NCBI GenBank assembly: GCA_031285645.1
Contig: JAITVU010000188.1
Coordinates: forward strand, 1 to 10,500
Length of the DNA stretch: 10,500 nucleotides
Direction: 5' to 3'
Origin: Oscillospiraceae bacterium
GTDB taxonomy: Bacteria > Bacillota > Clostridia > Oscillospirales > Ruminococcaceae
The position numbers were made by a program, and so were the translations under genes. The notes under the pieces are model-generated. The model saw nothing but the letters and a program-made list of their open reading frames with translations. It searched no databases and was not told where the DNA came from. Of this stretch, positions 1 through 6,381 are shown in pieces (position 1 is the stretch's first letter; the number at the start of each line of letters is the position of its first letter).

Positions 1-1
1 C

Positions 2-331
2 ATCGTCCAGCTTTACAACGCGGATGACAGTGAGGCATTCGCCGATACCGACGTCACCGTCACAATTGACGCGCGCACCGTCACCATACCTGCCGGCGGC
101 ACCGTCACCCTGTGTCCCGGTCAAAGCATTACGTTATTGCCGCGCCAGTATCATCGCTGGATCGGTGAAAAGGGCACGGGGAAGATTATGCTCTTTGAAG
201 TGTCCACAACCAACGACGACACGATCGACAACCGCTTTCATTCGGCAAGCAGCCGTATTCCCGTCATAGAAGAGGACGAAGCGCCCCGGTTTCTGATCTT
301 TGACGATTACAAAAATTACGTTTCGCTCTAA
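2..331 (+). CDS. D-lyxose ketol-isomerase, C-terminal part (5' end outside window)
   Basis: The frame that starts at base 2 is open to the TAA at 329-331 and gives 109 residues, about half of the usual length of roughly 225. The stretch QYHRWIGEKGTGK, followed by EVSTTNDDTIDNRF and VIEEDEAPRFL, matches the C-terminal half of the cupin-fold D-lyxose isomerase family (Lyx_isomer type). These enzymes interconvert D-lyxose and D-xylulose in the cytoplasm and use a divalent metal. From family knowledge, the His in QYHR (residue 51 of this fragment) should be the last metal ligand; the other ligands lie upstream and cannot be seen. The frame is intact to its stop and a strong terminator follows 8 bases later, so this is probably the last gene of a sugar-utilisation operon. 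The apparent ATG and TTG starts inside the fragment are internal codons, not real starts. Confidence 0.85.
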   Translation: MVQLYNADDSEAFADTDVTVTIDARTVTIPAGGTVTLCPGQSITLLPRQYHRWIGEKGTGKIMLFEVSTTNDDTIDNRFHSASSRIPVIEEDEAPRFLIFDDYKNYVSL

Positions 332-338
332 AAAGAAT

Positions 339-380
339 CGCCCGGAGACATTTTAATGTCTCCGGGCGTTGTGTTTTGTT
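339..380 (+). terminator. Rho-independent terminator of the lyxose isomerase gene
   Basis: A perfect 12-bp stem (339-350 with 357-368, arms CGCCCGGAGACA and TGTCTCCGGGCG) closes a 6-base TTTTAA loop. It begins 8 bases after the stop codon and is followed by a T-rich tail (TTGTGTTTTGTT). The preceding AAAAG run could also let it act weakly on the other strand. Confidence 0.85.
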
Positions 381-452
381 GACAATTTAACACACCTAAA
401 ATTTGTAATCTTATGATATTTCTTGTAAATTTGTCGACGTTGTAATATAGTG

Positions 453-480
453 TTCATACATTTTGCGACCGTAATATAAT
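453..480 (+). promoter_or_regulatory. Candidate sigma-A promoter upstream of the ABC ATPase remnant
   Basis: A perfect TATAAT (475-480) lies 16 bases downstream of TTCATA (453-458), a 4-of-6 match to the -35 consensus. The surrounding 369-520 is AT-rich compared with its neighbours. The word GTAATATA occurs at 442-449 and again at 471-478, the second copy overlapping the -10, which might be a regulator site or chance. The promoter may be left over from the once intact transporter operon. Confidence 0.4.
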
Positions 481-509
481 CATTAATCGGTATCATGTTT
501 GAGTTTTAA

Positions 510-1160
510 AACCAAAGCATTCCTTCGCGGTCATACATAACATATAAGCGCGGCGAATCCATGGCGGAGACGATCAAAAGCCTTTTTCACCGTGAAAAAG
601 TATCCGTCAAAGCCGTGCGCGATGTTTCCTTCGCCATTGGCGAGGGCGAAATCGTCGGACTGCTGGGCGAAAACGGCGCGGGTAAATCCACTACTATCAA
701 GATGCTGTCCGGCATGCTTTTTCCGACATCGGGGGCAATCAAGGTGCTGGGATTTGAACCATTCAGACAGCGCAGCAAGTATGTGCGGCATATCGGAGCT
801 GTGTTCGGGCAGAAATCCCAGCTGATCTGGGATATTCCGCCGCTCGATTCCTTTGCCATCAACCGCGCCATTTACGCCGTGCCGGATAGAGACTATAAAG
901 AGCGGCTGGACCGGATGGTGACCATGCTCGGCCTTGATGAGGTCGTCCAAAAGCCCACACGCGTTCTGTCGCTGGGTGAGCGCATGAAGTGCGAATTTAT
1001 CATGGCCATGCTGCACGGACCCAAGGTCGTTTTCCTTGATGAACCCACAATTGGCGTGGATTTGATCGCCTCCCTTTCGCGGTTCGGCGAAATCCAGGAC
1101 ATTACCATTAAGGAAATCGGCATCGAAGCCGTCATTAAATCCATATACACAAACGCGTGA
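510..1160 (+). pseudogene. ABC-2 type transporter ATP-binding subunit, start lost and internally deleted
   Basis: From ATG 561 this encodes 199 residues of an ABC ATPase of the family whose full members are roughly 320-330 residues long. Walker A GENGAGKST lies near residues 36-44, FGQKSQLIWDIP follows the Q-loop, the signature is the family variant LSLGERM, and Walker B with D-loop reads VVFLDEPTIGVDL. Immediately after that the frame jumps to RFGEIQDITIKEIGIEAVIKSIY, which resembles the last residues of full-length relatives. About 120 residues are therefore missing in frame, including the H-loop switch histidine. Family-like sequence (TYKRGE) also continues upstream of ATG 561, but the frame is blocked by TAA at 507-509 with no ATG, GTG or TTG between, and no clear Shine-Dalgarno precedes 561. 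No permease gene follows. I infer a non-functional remnant; a short expressed nucleotide-binding fragment cannot be excluded. Confidence 0.75.
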
Positions 1161-1199
1161 AACACAAGCGCCGACAATAGTCGGCGCTTGTGTTTCACG
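1156..1199 (+). terminator. 20-bp perfect hairpin at the end of the ABC remnant
   Basis: Arms 1156-1175 and 1180-1199 pair perfectly over 20 bp around an AATA loop. The remnant's TGA stop (1158-1160) is part of the 5' arm. The base of the stem is A-rich on one side and T-rich on the other (GAAACAC with GTGTTTC), as in terminators, but no clean T-tract follows on either strand. It could end transcription or stabilise an RNA 3' end. Confidence 0.5.
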
Positions 1200-1236
1200 T
1201 CAGCTGTATTTCACTAGCCGCTCCATGATTATGCTT

Positions 1237-1358
1237 GCGCGGCTGTCGCCGCGCGCCGCCAAGCGGGCGGCTTACTGATCACAAATATGCGCCTCCGTGC
1301 GCCAAGCGGGCCTCACCCGCTTGTTTCGCGCCGCTGACGGCGGTATACTCTTTTTTTT
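1237..1358. repeat. Cluster of four GC-rich hairpins with a repeated 12-mer
   Basis: Four consecutive inverted repeats fill this gap: GCGCGGC with GCCGCGC (1237-1254), GCCGCC with GGCGGC (1255-1271), CAAGCGGG with CCCGCTTG (1303-1323), and CGCCG with CGGCG (1329-1342). The 12-mer CGCCAAGCGGGC occurs twice, at 1257-1268 and 1300-1311. A run of eight T (1351-1358) follows on the plus strand, so the last hairpins may form a plus-strand terminator; on the minus strand the cluster lies just past the stop of the secreted-protein gene. It resembles a REP-like intergenic element, but copy number elsewhere is unknown. Confidence 0.5.
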
Positions 1359-2094
1359 ACTTCGGATAGAGCACGCTGTCGGCAATAACGATACTGCCCG
1401 CGCTTTCAGTGTAAAAATGCAAAAATTCATTGTCATCAAAAGAGTAATTCGTGTCTTTAAGCTGGGTGAAGCGGTTTGAGTCCTTATCGTACAAAAAGAA
1501 TTTCAGGTTATCCGTGTCCATTCCCGAAAAATCAAGCTTAACCGCTATACGCAGTCTCGCACCGAACGTCCCCTTCTGCTCGCAGTGGATCACCCGCACC
1601 GCATTGTCAAAGCTTCTCTCAAAAATCGTCTGCACCGAGCGGACTTTGCTGCGCTGCGTAAAAATGCCCAGTTTGAGATCGCTTTCTAGGGCCGTAAGCT
1701 GCGCGGGTTCCACGAATATCCGGCCCTGCACCGTGTTTTCCGTATTTTCCATCGTATCGCAGCGGATAACGGCGGTTTTACCCGCACGCCTGGCCGCGGC
1801 GTCTATAGCGCGCAGTGTTGCCGGCGTGACGAAAACGGCGTTTTTTGTGCGCACATATACGGTCTTCTCCACGGTTGAAAAAGCCTTTTCGAAATCCTCC
1901 AGTATTTTTTCATGGCTTATGACGCCCTTATATCCAATATTGAGGCTCCGGTTTAAAACCTCCGAGCGCGCGCCCTCCACAGGATCGTCATCCGCCGCCA
2001 TAACAGGCACAGGCCCCATAACGCCGATCAGAAATATTATAGCCAGTAATGAAGCCAGAGCACGATTCGGCAAGCTCCCTTTTCCTTCATTCAT
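1357..2094 (-). CDS. Secreted protein of unknown function
   Basis: The 245-residue product starts with a short N region, a hydrophobic core at about residues 12-32 and an AxA-type cleavage site (VMA or MAA near 31-34) before an acidic segment, so it is very probably exported by the Sec route. No lipobox cysteine is seen. The mature part contains two cysteines (about 112 and 171), which might form a disulfide. The C-terminal 50 residues (FFLYDKDSNRF, then FLHFYTESAGSIVIADS) look like the beta-rich terminal domain common in Clostridial cell-surface proteins; that is an impression, not a family assignment. The ATG at 2092-2094 is preceded by AAGGAG with 7-base spacing, which fixes the start. It stands alone between the hairpin cluster and an AT-rich gap. 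No catalytic motif is recognised. Confidence 0.8.
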   Translation of the reverse strand: MNEGKGSLPNRALASLLAIIFLIGVMGPVPVMAADDDPVEGARSEVLNRSLNIGYKGVISHEKILEDFEKAFSTVEKTVYVRTKNAVFVTPATLRAIDAAARRAGKTAVIRCDTMENTENTVQGRIFVEPAQLTALESDLKLGIFTQRSKVRSVQTIFERSFDNAVRVIHCEQKGTFGARLRIAVKLDFSGMDTDNLKFFLYDKDSNRFTQLKDTNYSFDDNEFLHFYTESAGSIVIADSVLYPK

Positions 2095-2447
2095 GTTGCG
2101 TCTCCTTGTTTAAAATGACATCATTGACAGTGCAGTAACTATGCTTAAGCTAACCACCTATCCCTGCTGCATACGTCATATCCACGCGAGGCGTGGCAGC
2201 GAGCAAAGCGCGCTGTGGTTTAAAGCTGGTATAGTTTTAAATCTGTACGACTATATAATGCTTTCAATCATACTGGAACAGAAACAATAACACTATATGA
2301 TTGATTTCTCAACCGCTTTTCAGGCTCAATTTGCCCGTATGATTGACTTAAATTATAATATTCCAGGAACAATCGTCCATTATCCGAAAACCAGTAGTGC
2401 CTCATGGGATCAGCCAATATTCGACAAAAGTTGACTGCACAACTATT
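2095..2447. other. AT-rich intergenic gap without a recognisable gene
   Basis: About 350 bases separate the secreted-protein gene from the end of recN. The first part holds the Shine-Dalgarno of the secreted-protein gene and a small inverted repeat, CCACGC with GCGTGG (2182-2196). The part after about 2225 is clearly richer in A+T than the coding sequence around it. Two overlapping short ORFs occupy it: plus strand 2297-2434 (45 codons, no Shine-Dalgarno) and a minus-strand frame running from just after the recN stop to about 2270. I recognise neither product. This may be the remains of a lost gene. Confidence 0.5.
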
Positions 2448-2448
2448 T
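2426..2448. terminator. Weak candidate terminator after recN
   Basis: AGTTG (2429-2433) pairs with CAACT (2440-2444) around a 6-base loop. A short A-run precedes it on the plus strand and T4 follows, so on either strand the stem is followed by a few T residues. It lies directly past the recN stop. The stem is only 5 bp, so this is tentative. Confidence 0.3.
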
Positions 2449-4133
2449 TACATCTGCATATGAGCATGTTCGTATAATTCCCTTGCATTGGCGATTGCGG
2501 CGTCTGTTATAAGATCGCCGCTTGTAATGCGGGCCAGTTCCGTAAAAACCGCATCACCCTCAAGAGGCTGGACGCGGGTATAGGTGCGCCCGTCGTCCGT
2601 CTCTTTGTAGATATAGAGGTGATTGTCGGCGTAGGCGGCGACCTGCGCAAGATGGGTGACGCAGATGACCTGGCGCCGCGCCGACACAGCCCTGAGCTTG
2701 GCGCCGATTTTCTGCGCGGCGCGGCCGCTGACGCCGGTATCGACCTCGTCAAAAATCAGCGTACCGATCTCATCCTTTTCCGCCAGCACGTTCTTGATCG
2801 CCAGCATCATGCGCGCGATCTCCCCGCCGGACGCGATCTTGCTCAATGGCCTCGGCGTTTCACCGACATTGGTGACGACGAGAAACTCCATAGCGTCCAT
2901 GCCGTCCGGACCCAAAGGCGCGCTTTCCTGATGCAAACTGAGCTTGACGGACGGCATATCCAGATAAGCCAGTTCGGCCTCAACCTGACTGATAAAGCGG
3001 GCGGCGCTATCAGCGCGTTTTTTTGAGAGTTCTTTTGCCAGCGCCATGGCTTGTCGCGTCGCCTCTTGAAGCGCTTTTTCAAGCTTTTCGGCGCGCTGCC
3101 CGGATGTTGTGATCGCGTCAAGCTCGCGCGCTGCGTTCTCGCGATACTTGAGGATTGCGTCGATATCGGCCCCATATTTGCGTTTGAGCTTATATATCGT
3201 ATCCAGCCTGATTTCAATTGTATCCAGTTCACGCGGATCAAATTCAAAATCATCAAGGATATCGCGCAAATCCCCCGCCGCTTCGCTCAGCTCATAGCTG
3301 ATTTCCTCAAGACGCCCGGCCATAGGTTTCAGCGTATCGATAAAGTCGGCCGCCTCGGTCACGCCGGAGAGCAAATCGCCAAACAATGCGGTAATGCCCT
3401 CCGTGTCGTCGCCGCTCAGGGCCATATAGCCTCTCGTGAGGCCGCTGAGAATTTTCTCGCTGTTTCGTATAACCTTGCGCCTGTTCTGCAGTGCTTCCTC
3501 CTCATCGGGCGCTTCAAGCCGCGCCGCGTCGATCTCCTCAATTTGGAAGGTGAGCATATCCATGCGCTGGGCTTTTTGGGTGTCGTCGGTCAAAAGGCCG
3601 TCCAGCTCCGCTTTAATGGCGCGCATCTGCTGATAAACCGTCCGGTATGCCGTGAGCGCCGCGTCCAGTTCGCCGTACATATCGATCAAATCGCCGTGGC
3701 GTTCGGGGGCCAGCAACTGCTGGCTGTCCCGCTGCCCGTGTATGTGAATGAGCAAAGAGGCGATTTCCTTTAAAATGGACACCGTCGCGGGCATACCGTT
3801 GATCTTGCAATTATTTTTACCCGCCGCCGTGATCTCACGCACAATCAGCACCGTGCCGTCCTCAACGTCATAACCCTGTTCCTCCAAAGCCTTGACGGCC
3901 CTGGGCGGTATCCCCTCAAAAAGCGCCGAAACAAGCGCGCGCTCCTCACCGGTGCGGATGATTTCACGCGAGGTCCTCTCGCCCAGAACCGCGTCGATCG
4001 CGCTGATCAGCACCGTCTTGCCCGCGCCCGTCTCCCCGGTGAAAACATTAAAACCGGTCGAGAACTGAATCGTCGCCTTATGGATCACAGCAATATTTTG
4101 AATGTGCAGCTGTGTCAGCATAGAAAAGCCCAT
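2448..4133 (-). CDS. recN: DNA repair protein RecN
   Basis: RecN is a cytoplasmic SMC-like ATPase that acts early in double-strand break repair. The 561 residues match the usual length (about 550-575). Visible in order: an N-terminal strand HIQNIAVI with Walker A GETGAGKT (about 33-40), a long central coiled-coil and charged region (about 150-380), the ABC signature SGGE (435-438), Walker B LIFDEVDTGVSG (around 459-470) and the switch histidine in CVTHLAQVAAYAD (494). All expected ATPase elements are present. Relatives begin MLxQLxIxN, which favours the ATG at 4119-4121 (557 residues); the longer ATG at 4131-4133 has only a weak GGA at 5-base spacing. In most Clostridia recN directly follows argR; here two other genes lie between and no spoIVB follows. 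No convincing LexA box was seen upstream. Confidence 0.96.
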   Translation of the reverse strand: MGFSMLTQLHIQNIAVIHKATIQFSTGFNVFTGETGAGKTVLISAIDAVLGERTSREIIRTGEERALVSALFEGIPPRAVKALEEQGYDVEDGTVLIVREITAAGKNNCKINGMPATVSILKEIASLLIHIHGQRDSQQLLAPERHGDLIDMYGELDAALTAYRTVYQQMRAIKAELDGLLTDDTQKAQRMDMLTFQIEEIDAARLEAPDEEEALQNRRKVIRNSEKILSGLTRGYMALSGDDTEGITALFGDLLSGVTEAADFIDTLKPMAGRLEEISYELSEAAGDLRDILDDFEFDPRELDTIEIRLDTIYKLKRKYGADIDAILKYRENAARELDAITTSGQRAEKLEKALQEATRQAMALAKELSKKRADSAARFISQVEAELAYLDMPSVKLSLHQESAPLGPDGMDAMEFLVVTNVGETPRPLSKIASGGEIARMMLAIKNVLAEKDEIGTLIFDEVDTGVSGRAAQKIGAKLRAVSARRQVICVTHLAQVAAYADNHLYIYKETDDGRTYTRVQPLEGDAVFTELARITSGDLITDAAIANARELYEHAHMQM

Positions 4134-4249
4134 GCCTTTCCGTAATTTTCATTATTTTTCACGTAAACCCCTTCATATCAGAAAAGATTACATGCTGTTG
4201 TTATTTAACAATGATCAACGCCCGCAGCGGGATGCACTTCGCGCACGCC

Positions 4250-6250
4250 CTAAAACGGCATTTGCTCAAAATCGCGTATAAAAACGGGTATGCTGTCAAG
4301 GGGCGCCTGCACATCGATCCATTCGCCGCCGTTGTACACCTGTCCCGTCTCATATTCCCGCCACTGCGTGCCCAGCGGCAGGTAAACCCTTCGCTGTGTC
4401 ACGCCTGCATGTAAAATGGGGGCCACAAGGACCGATGGGCCAAACATAAACTGATCCTCAATCCGCCAGGCCTCTTCCTCAGCGGGGTAGTCGTAGAAGA
4501 GGGGGCGGATCACGGGCGTGCCGTTCTCATGCGCCTCCCGCATCAGTTTTTCAATATAGGGTTTCATCCGCTCGCGCAGCGTCATATACTTGCGGCAGAT
4601 TGTATAGGCGTCCTCGCCGAAGGACCACACTTCGTTGTCCGCGCCGGAAAGGCATGTGGCGCCGCCGGTGGCGCCGTGCTGCGGCTGCTTGGGCTCACGG
4701 TCCCCGTGGAGACGCATAACAGGGCAAAACGCGCCGTATTGGAACCAGCGGATCAGCAGTTCCCTGAACGCCGGATCATTGGGATCGCCGCCGTGGAACC
4801 CGCCGATATCCGTTGTCCACCACGGAATACCGGCTAAACCCATATTGAGGCCGGCCGCAAACTGGTTGCGCAGGCTCTCAAAGCTGGAGGCAATATCGCC
4901 CGACCAGACCAGCGCGCCGTATTTCTGCGAGCCCGCCCATGCGCACCGTAGCAGGTTGATGATGTTTTTCTGTCCGGCCTGCTCCATGCCCTCATAAAAG
5001 GTCTGGGCATACATCCGCGGATAAAGGTTGCCGATCTGCACATTGGGCCCGAGATGATAACGGTAATTATCAAAGTCATACACACTGTATTCCGGCTCCG
5101 CCTCGTCCAGCCAGAACAGGCGCACGCCCTTATCATAATAATTCTTTTTGGCTTTTTGCCACAGATATGCCCTGGCCCCCGGATTGGTGGCATCATAGTG
5201 GATTGTCGGCCCCTGGAACGTCATCGCGACGCGCACGCCGCGGTCCGTGCGGATTAAATATCCCTTTTCAAGCATTTCCCTGTAATTCTCCGACCGGAAA
5301 TCCACCGTCGGCCAGATGGAGACCATCAGTTCAATGCCCATTTCCTTCAGTTCCCGTATCATCGCATCGGGGTCCGGCCAATAGACGGGGTCAAATCTCC
5401 AGTCGCCCTGCAGAGGCCAGTGGAAGAAGTCGACGACGATAACGGAAATAGGCAGTCCGCGTTTTTTGTACTCCCTGGCGACATTAAGCAGCTCTTCCTG
5501 GGTCTGGTAGCGCAGCTTGCATTGCCAAAAGCCCATGGCGTAGTCCGGCATCATGGGCACGGTGCCGGTCACACTCGCGTAGCGCTCCACAATTTCCGCC
5601 GGGCTGTCCCCCGCCGTGACCCAGTAGTCAAGCTGTTTTGTGGAAAGCGCTTCAAAACTCGTGATATTCTTCCCGAACACGGCCCGTCCGACGCCCGGAT
5701 TGTTCCACAGCAGCCCATAGCCCAGGGATGAGAGCGCAAAAGGCACACTGGCCTGGGAATTGCGGTGCGCCAGCTCAATGTCGACGCCCTTAAGATTGAG
5801 ATAAGGCTGCTGGTACTGCCCCATGCCGTAGATGCGCTCGTTCTCATCCAGCGATTCAAACCGCGCCGTTAAATGATAATCCCCGCCCGGTATGGGCTTG
5901 AACTCCCGGGCCTCCACTTCAAGGGCGCTGCATGTGTGCGCGAACAAATCACGCCGGTTGCGCGCGTATTCCGCAAGCAGTTTTTCGCCATTGCCGTTAT
6001 AAACGGTCAAAAGCCCGCCCATCGATATAACCGCTTTGATTTTGCCGTTTTGAATCACGCCCTCCTCCTGGGAGACCGTGATGTCAGCGGGTATTTCGGG
6101 CTGGGGGATCAGCGCCCAGTCCTCCCGCGGCATTGCGTCAAGCTTCGTCGCGCGTACGCGCAGGCTGTTTGCGCCCCACGGCTCGATCCACACTTGCTCG
6201 TCGTCGTAACGGTAAACCAGACGGCTGCCTTCTCGCTCAATAACAGACAT
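4250..6250 (-). CDS. Glycoside hydrolase family 31 (alpha-xylosidase or alpha-glucosidase-like)
   Basis: The 666-residue protein has the GH31 plan: an N-terminal beta domain with YGMGQYQQPYLNLKG, then a (beta/alpha)8 barrel with PDYAMGFWQCKLRYQTQEEL and VDFFHWPLQGDW. The nucleophile is probably the Asp in FWLDEAEPEY (near 382) and the acid/base the Asp in VWSGDIASS (near 452), by position in the family. The C-terminal beta domains include FGPSVLVAPI. GH31 enzymes are retaining alpha-glycosidases. WLDEAEPE and GFWQ(C/S)K are common in alpha-xylosidase-type members, but the substrate cannot be fixed from sequence. No signal peptide is present from this start, so the enzyme is likely cytoplasmic. 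An ORF extends to 6310, but AAAGGG with 8-base spacing precedes the ATG at 6248-6250, and a candidate promoter places the RNA start near 6305. No sugar transporter lies nearby. Confidence 0.93.
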   Translation of the reverse strand: MSVIEREGSRLVYRYDDEQVWIEPWGANSLRVRATKLDAMPREDWALIPQPEIPADITVSQEEGVIQNGKIKAVISMGGLLTVYNGNGEKLLAEYARNRRDLFAHTCSALEVEAREFKPIPGGDYHLTARFESLDENERIYGMGQYQQPYLNLKGVDIELAHRNSQASVPFALSSLGYGLLWNNPGVGRAVFGKNITSFEALSTKQLDYWVTAGDSPAEIVERYASVTGTVPMMPDYAMGFWQCKLRYQTQEELLNVAREYKKRGLPISVIVVDFFHWPLQGDWRFDPVYWPDPDAMIRELKEMGIELMVSIWPTVDFRSENYREMLEKGYLIRTDRGVRVAMTFQGPTIHYDATNPGARAYLWQKAKKNYYDKGVRLFWLDEAEPEYSVYDFDNYRYHLGPNVQIGNLYPRMYAQTFYEGMEQAGQKNIINLLRCAWAGSQKYGALVWSGDIASSFESLRNQFAAGLNMGLAGIPWWTTDIGGFHGGDPNDPAFRELLIRWFQYGAFCPVMRLHGDREPKQPQHGATGGATCLSGADNEVWSFGEDAYTICRKYMTLRERMKPYIEKLMREAHENGTPVIRPLFYDYPAEEEAWRIEDQFMFGPSVLVAPILHAGVTQRRVYLPLGTQWREYETGQVYNGGEWIDVQAPLDSIPVFIRDFEQMPF

Positions 6251-6287
6251 GATGCACACCCTTTCTTTACAGGCCTTGCTTAATTCT

Positions 6288-6306
6288 AAACGCAGATTCC
6301 GCGTTT
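6288..6306. promoter_or_regulatory. Operator-like inverted repeat before GH31
   Basis: AAACGC (6288-6293) and GCGTTT (6301-6306) form a perfect 6-bp inverted repeat around 7 bases. It covers the predicted transcription start of the GH31 gene, where a repressor would block initiation. ATGGAAACGCGG next to it resembles half of a catabolite-responsive cre site but does not complete the consensus. The regulator is unknown. Confidence 0.35.
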
Positions 6307-6311
6307 CCATG

Positions 6312-6339
6312 TTTATATCTTAACGGTGTAAAACAACAA
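6312..6339 (-). promoter_or_regulatory. Candidate promoter of the GH31 gene
   Basis: On the minus strand TATAAA (6312-6317) lies 16 bases after TTGTTG (6334-6339), a half match to the -35 consensus. It sits in the 131-base gap between the hydrolase stop and GH31. Transcription would begin near 6305, upstream of the ATG at 6250 and downstream of the alternative ATG at 6310. Confidence 0.4.
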
Positions 6340-6381
6340 CAGAACAACCCACTAATCCATTTTTACGCTGCGCGCTCTCGA

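Noticed and set aside
531..1016. 161-codon minus-strand frame opposite the ABC ATPase
   Set aside because: The plus strand encodes clear Walker A, signature and Walker B motifs; the minus translation matches nothing known.
1451..2113. 220-codon plus-strand frame opposite the secreted-protein gene
   Set aside because: It is Ser/Thr/Arg-rich low-quality translation without a ribosome site, while the minus strand has a signal peptide and AAGGAG.
3051..3773. 240-codon plus-strand frame opposite recN
   Set aside because: It lies wholly antisense to recN, which has all its family motifs. The product has no recognisable domain and no ribosome site; it is a composition artefact of GC-rich third positions.
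4134..4249. LexA/SOS box and strong promoter upstream of recN
   Set aside because: No GAAC-N4-GTTC type site was found. The best promoter-like pair (TTGTTA and TAATCT) has only a 15-base spacer.
6251..6310. N-terminal extension of GH31 to ATG 6308-6310
   Set aside because: The ATG at 6248-6250 has a well-spaced AAAGGG, the extra 20 residues do not look like the family, and the candidate promoter would start RNA inside the extension.
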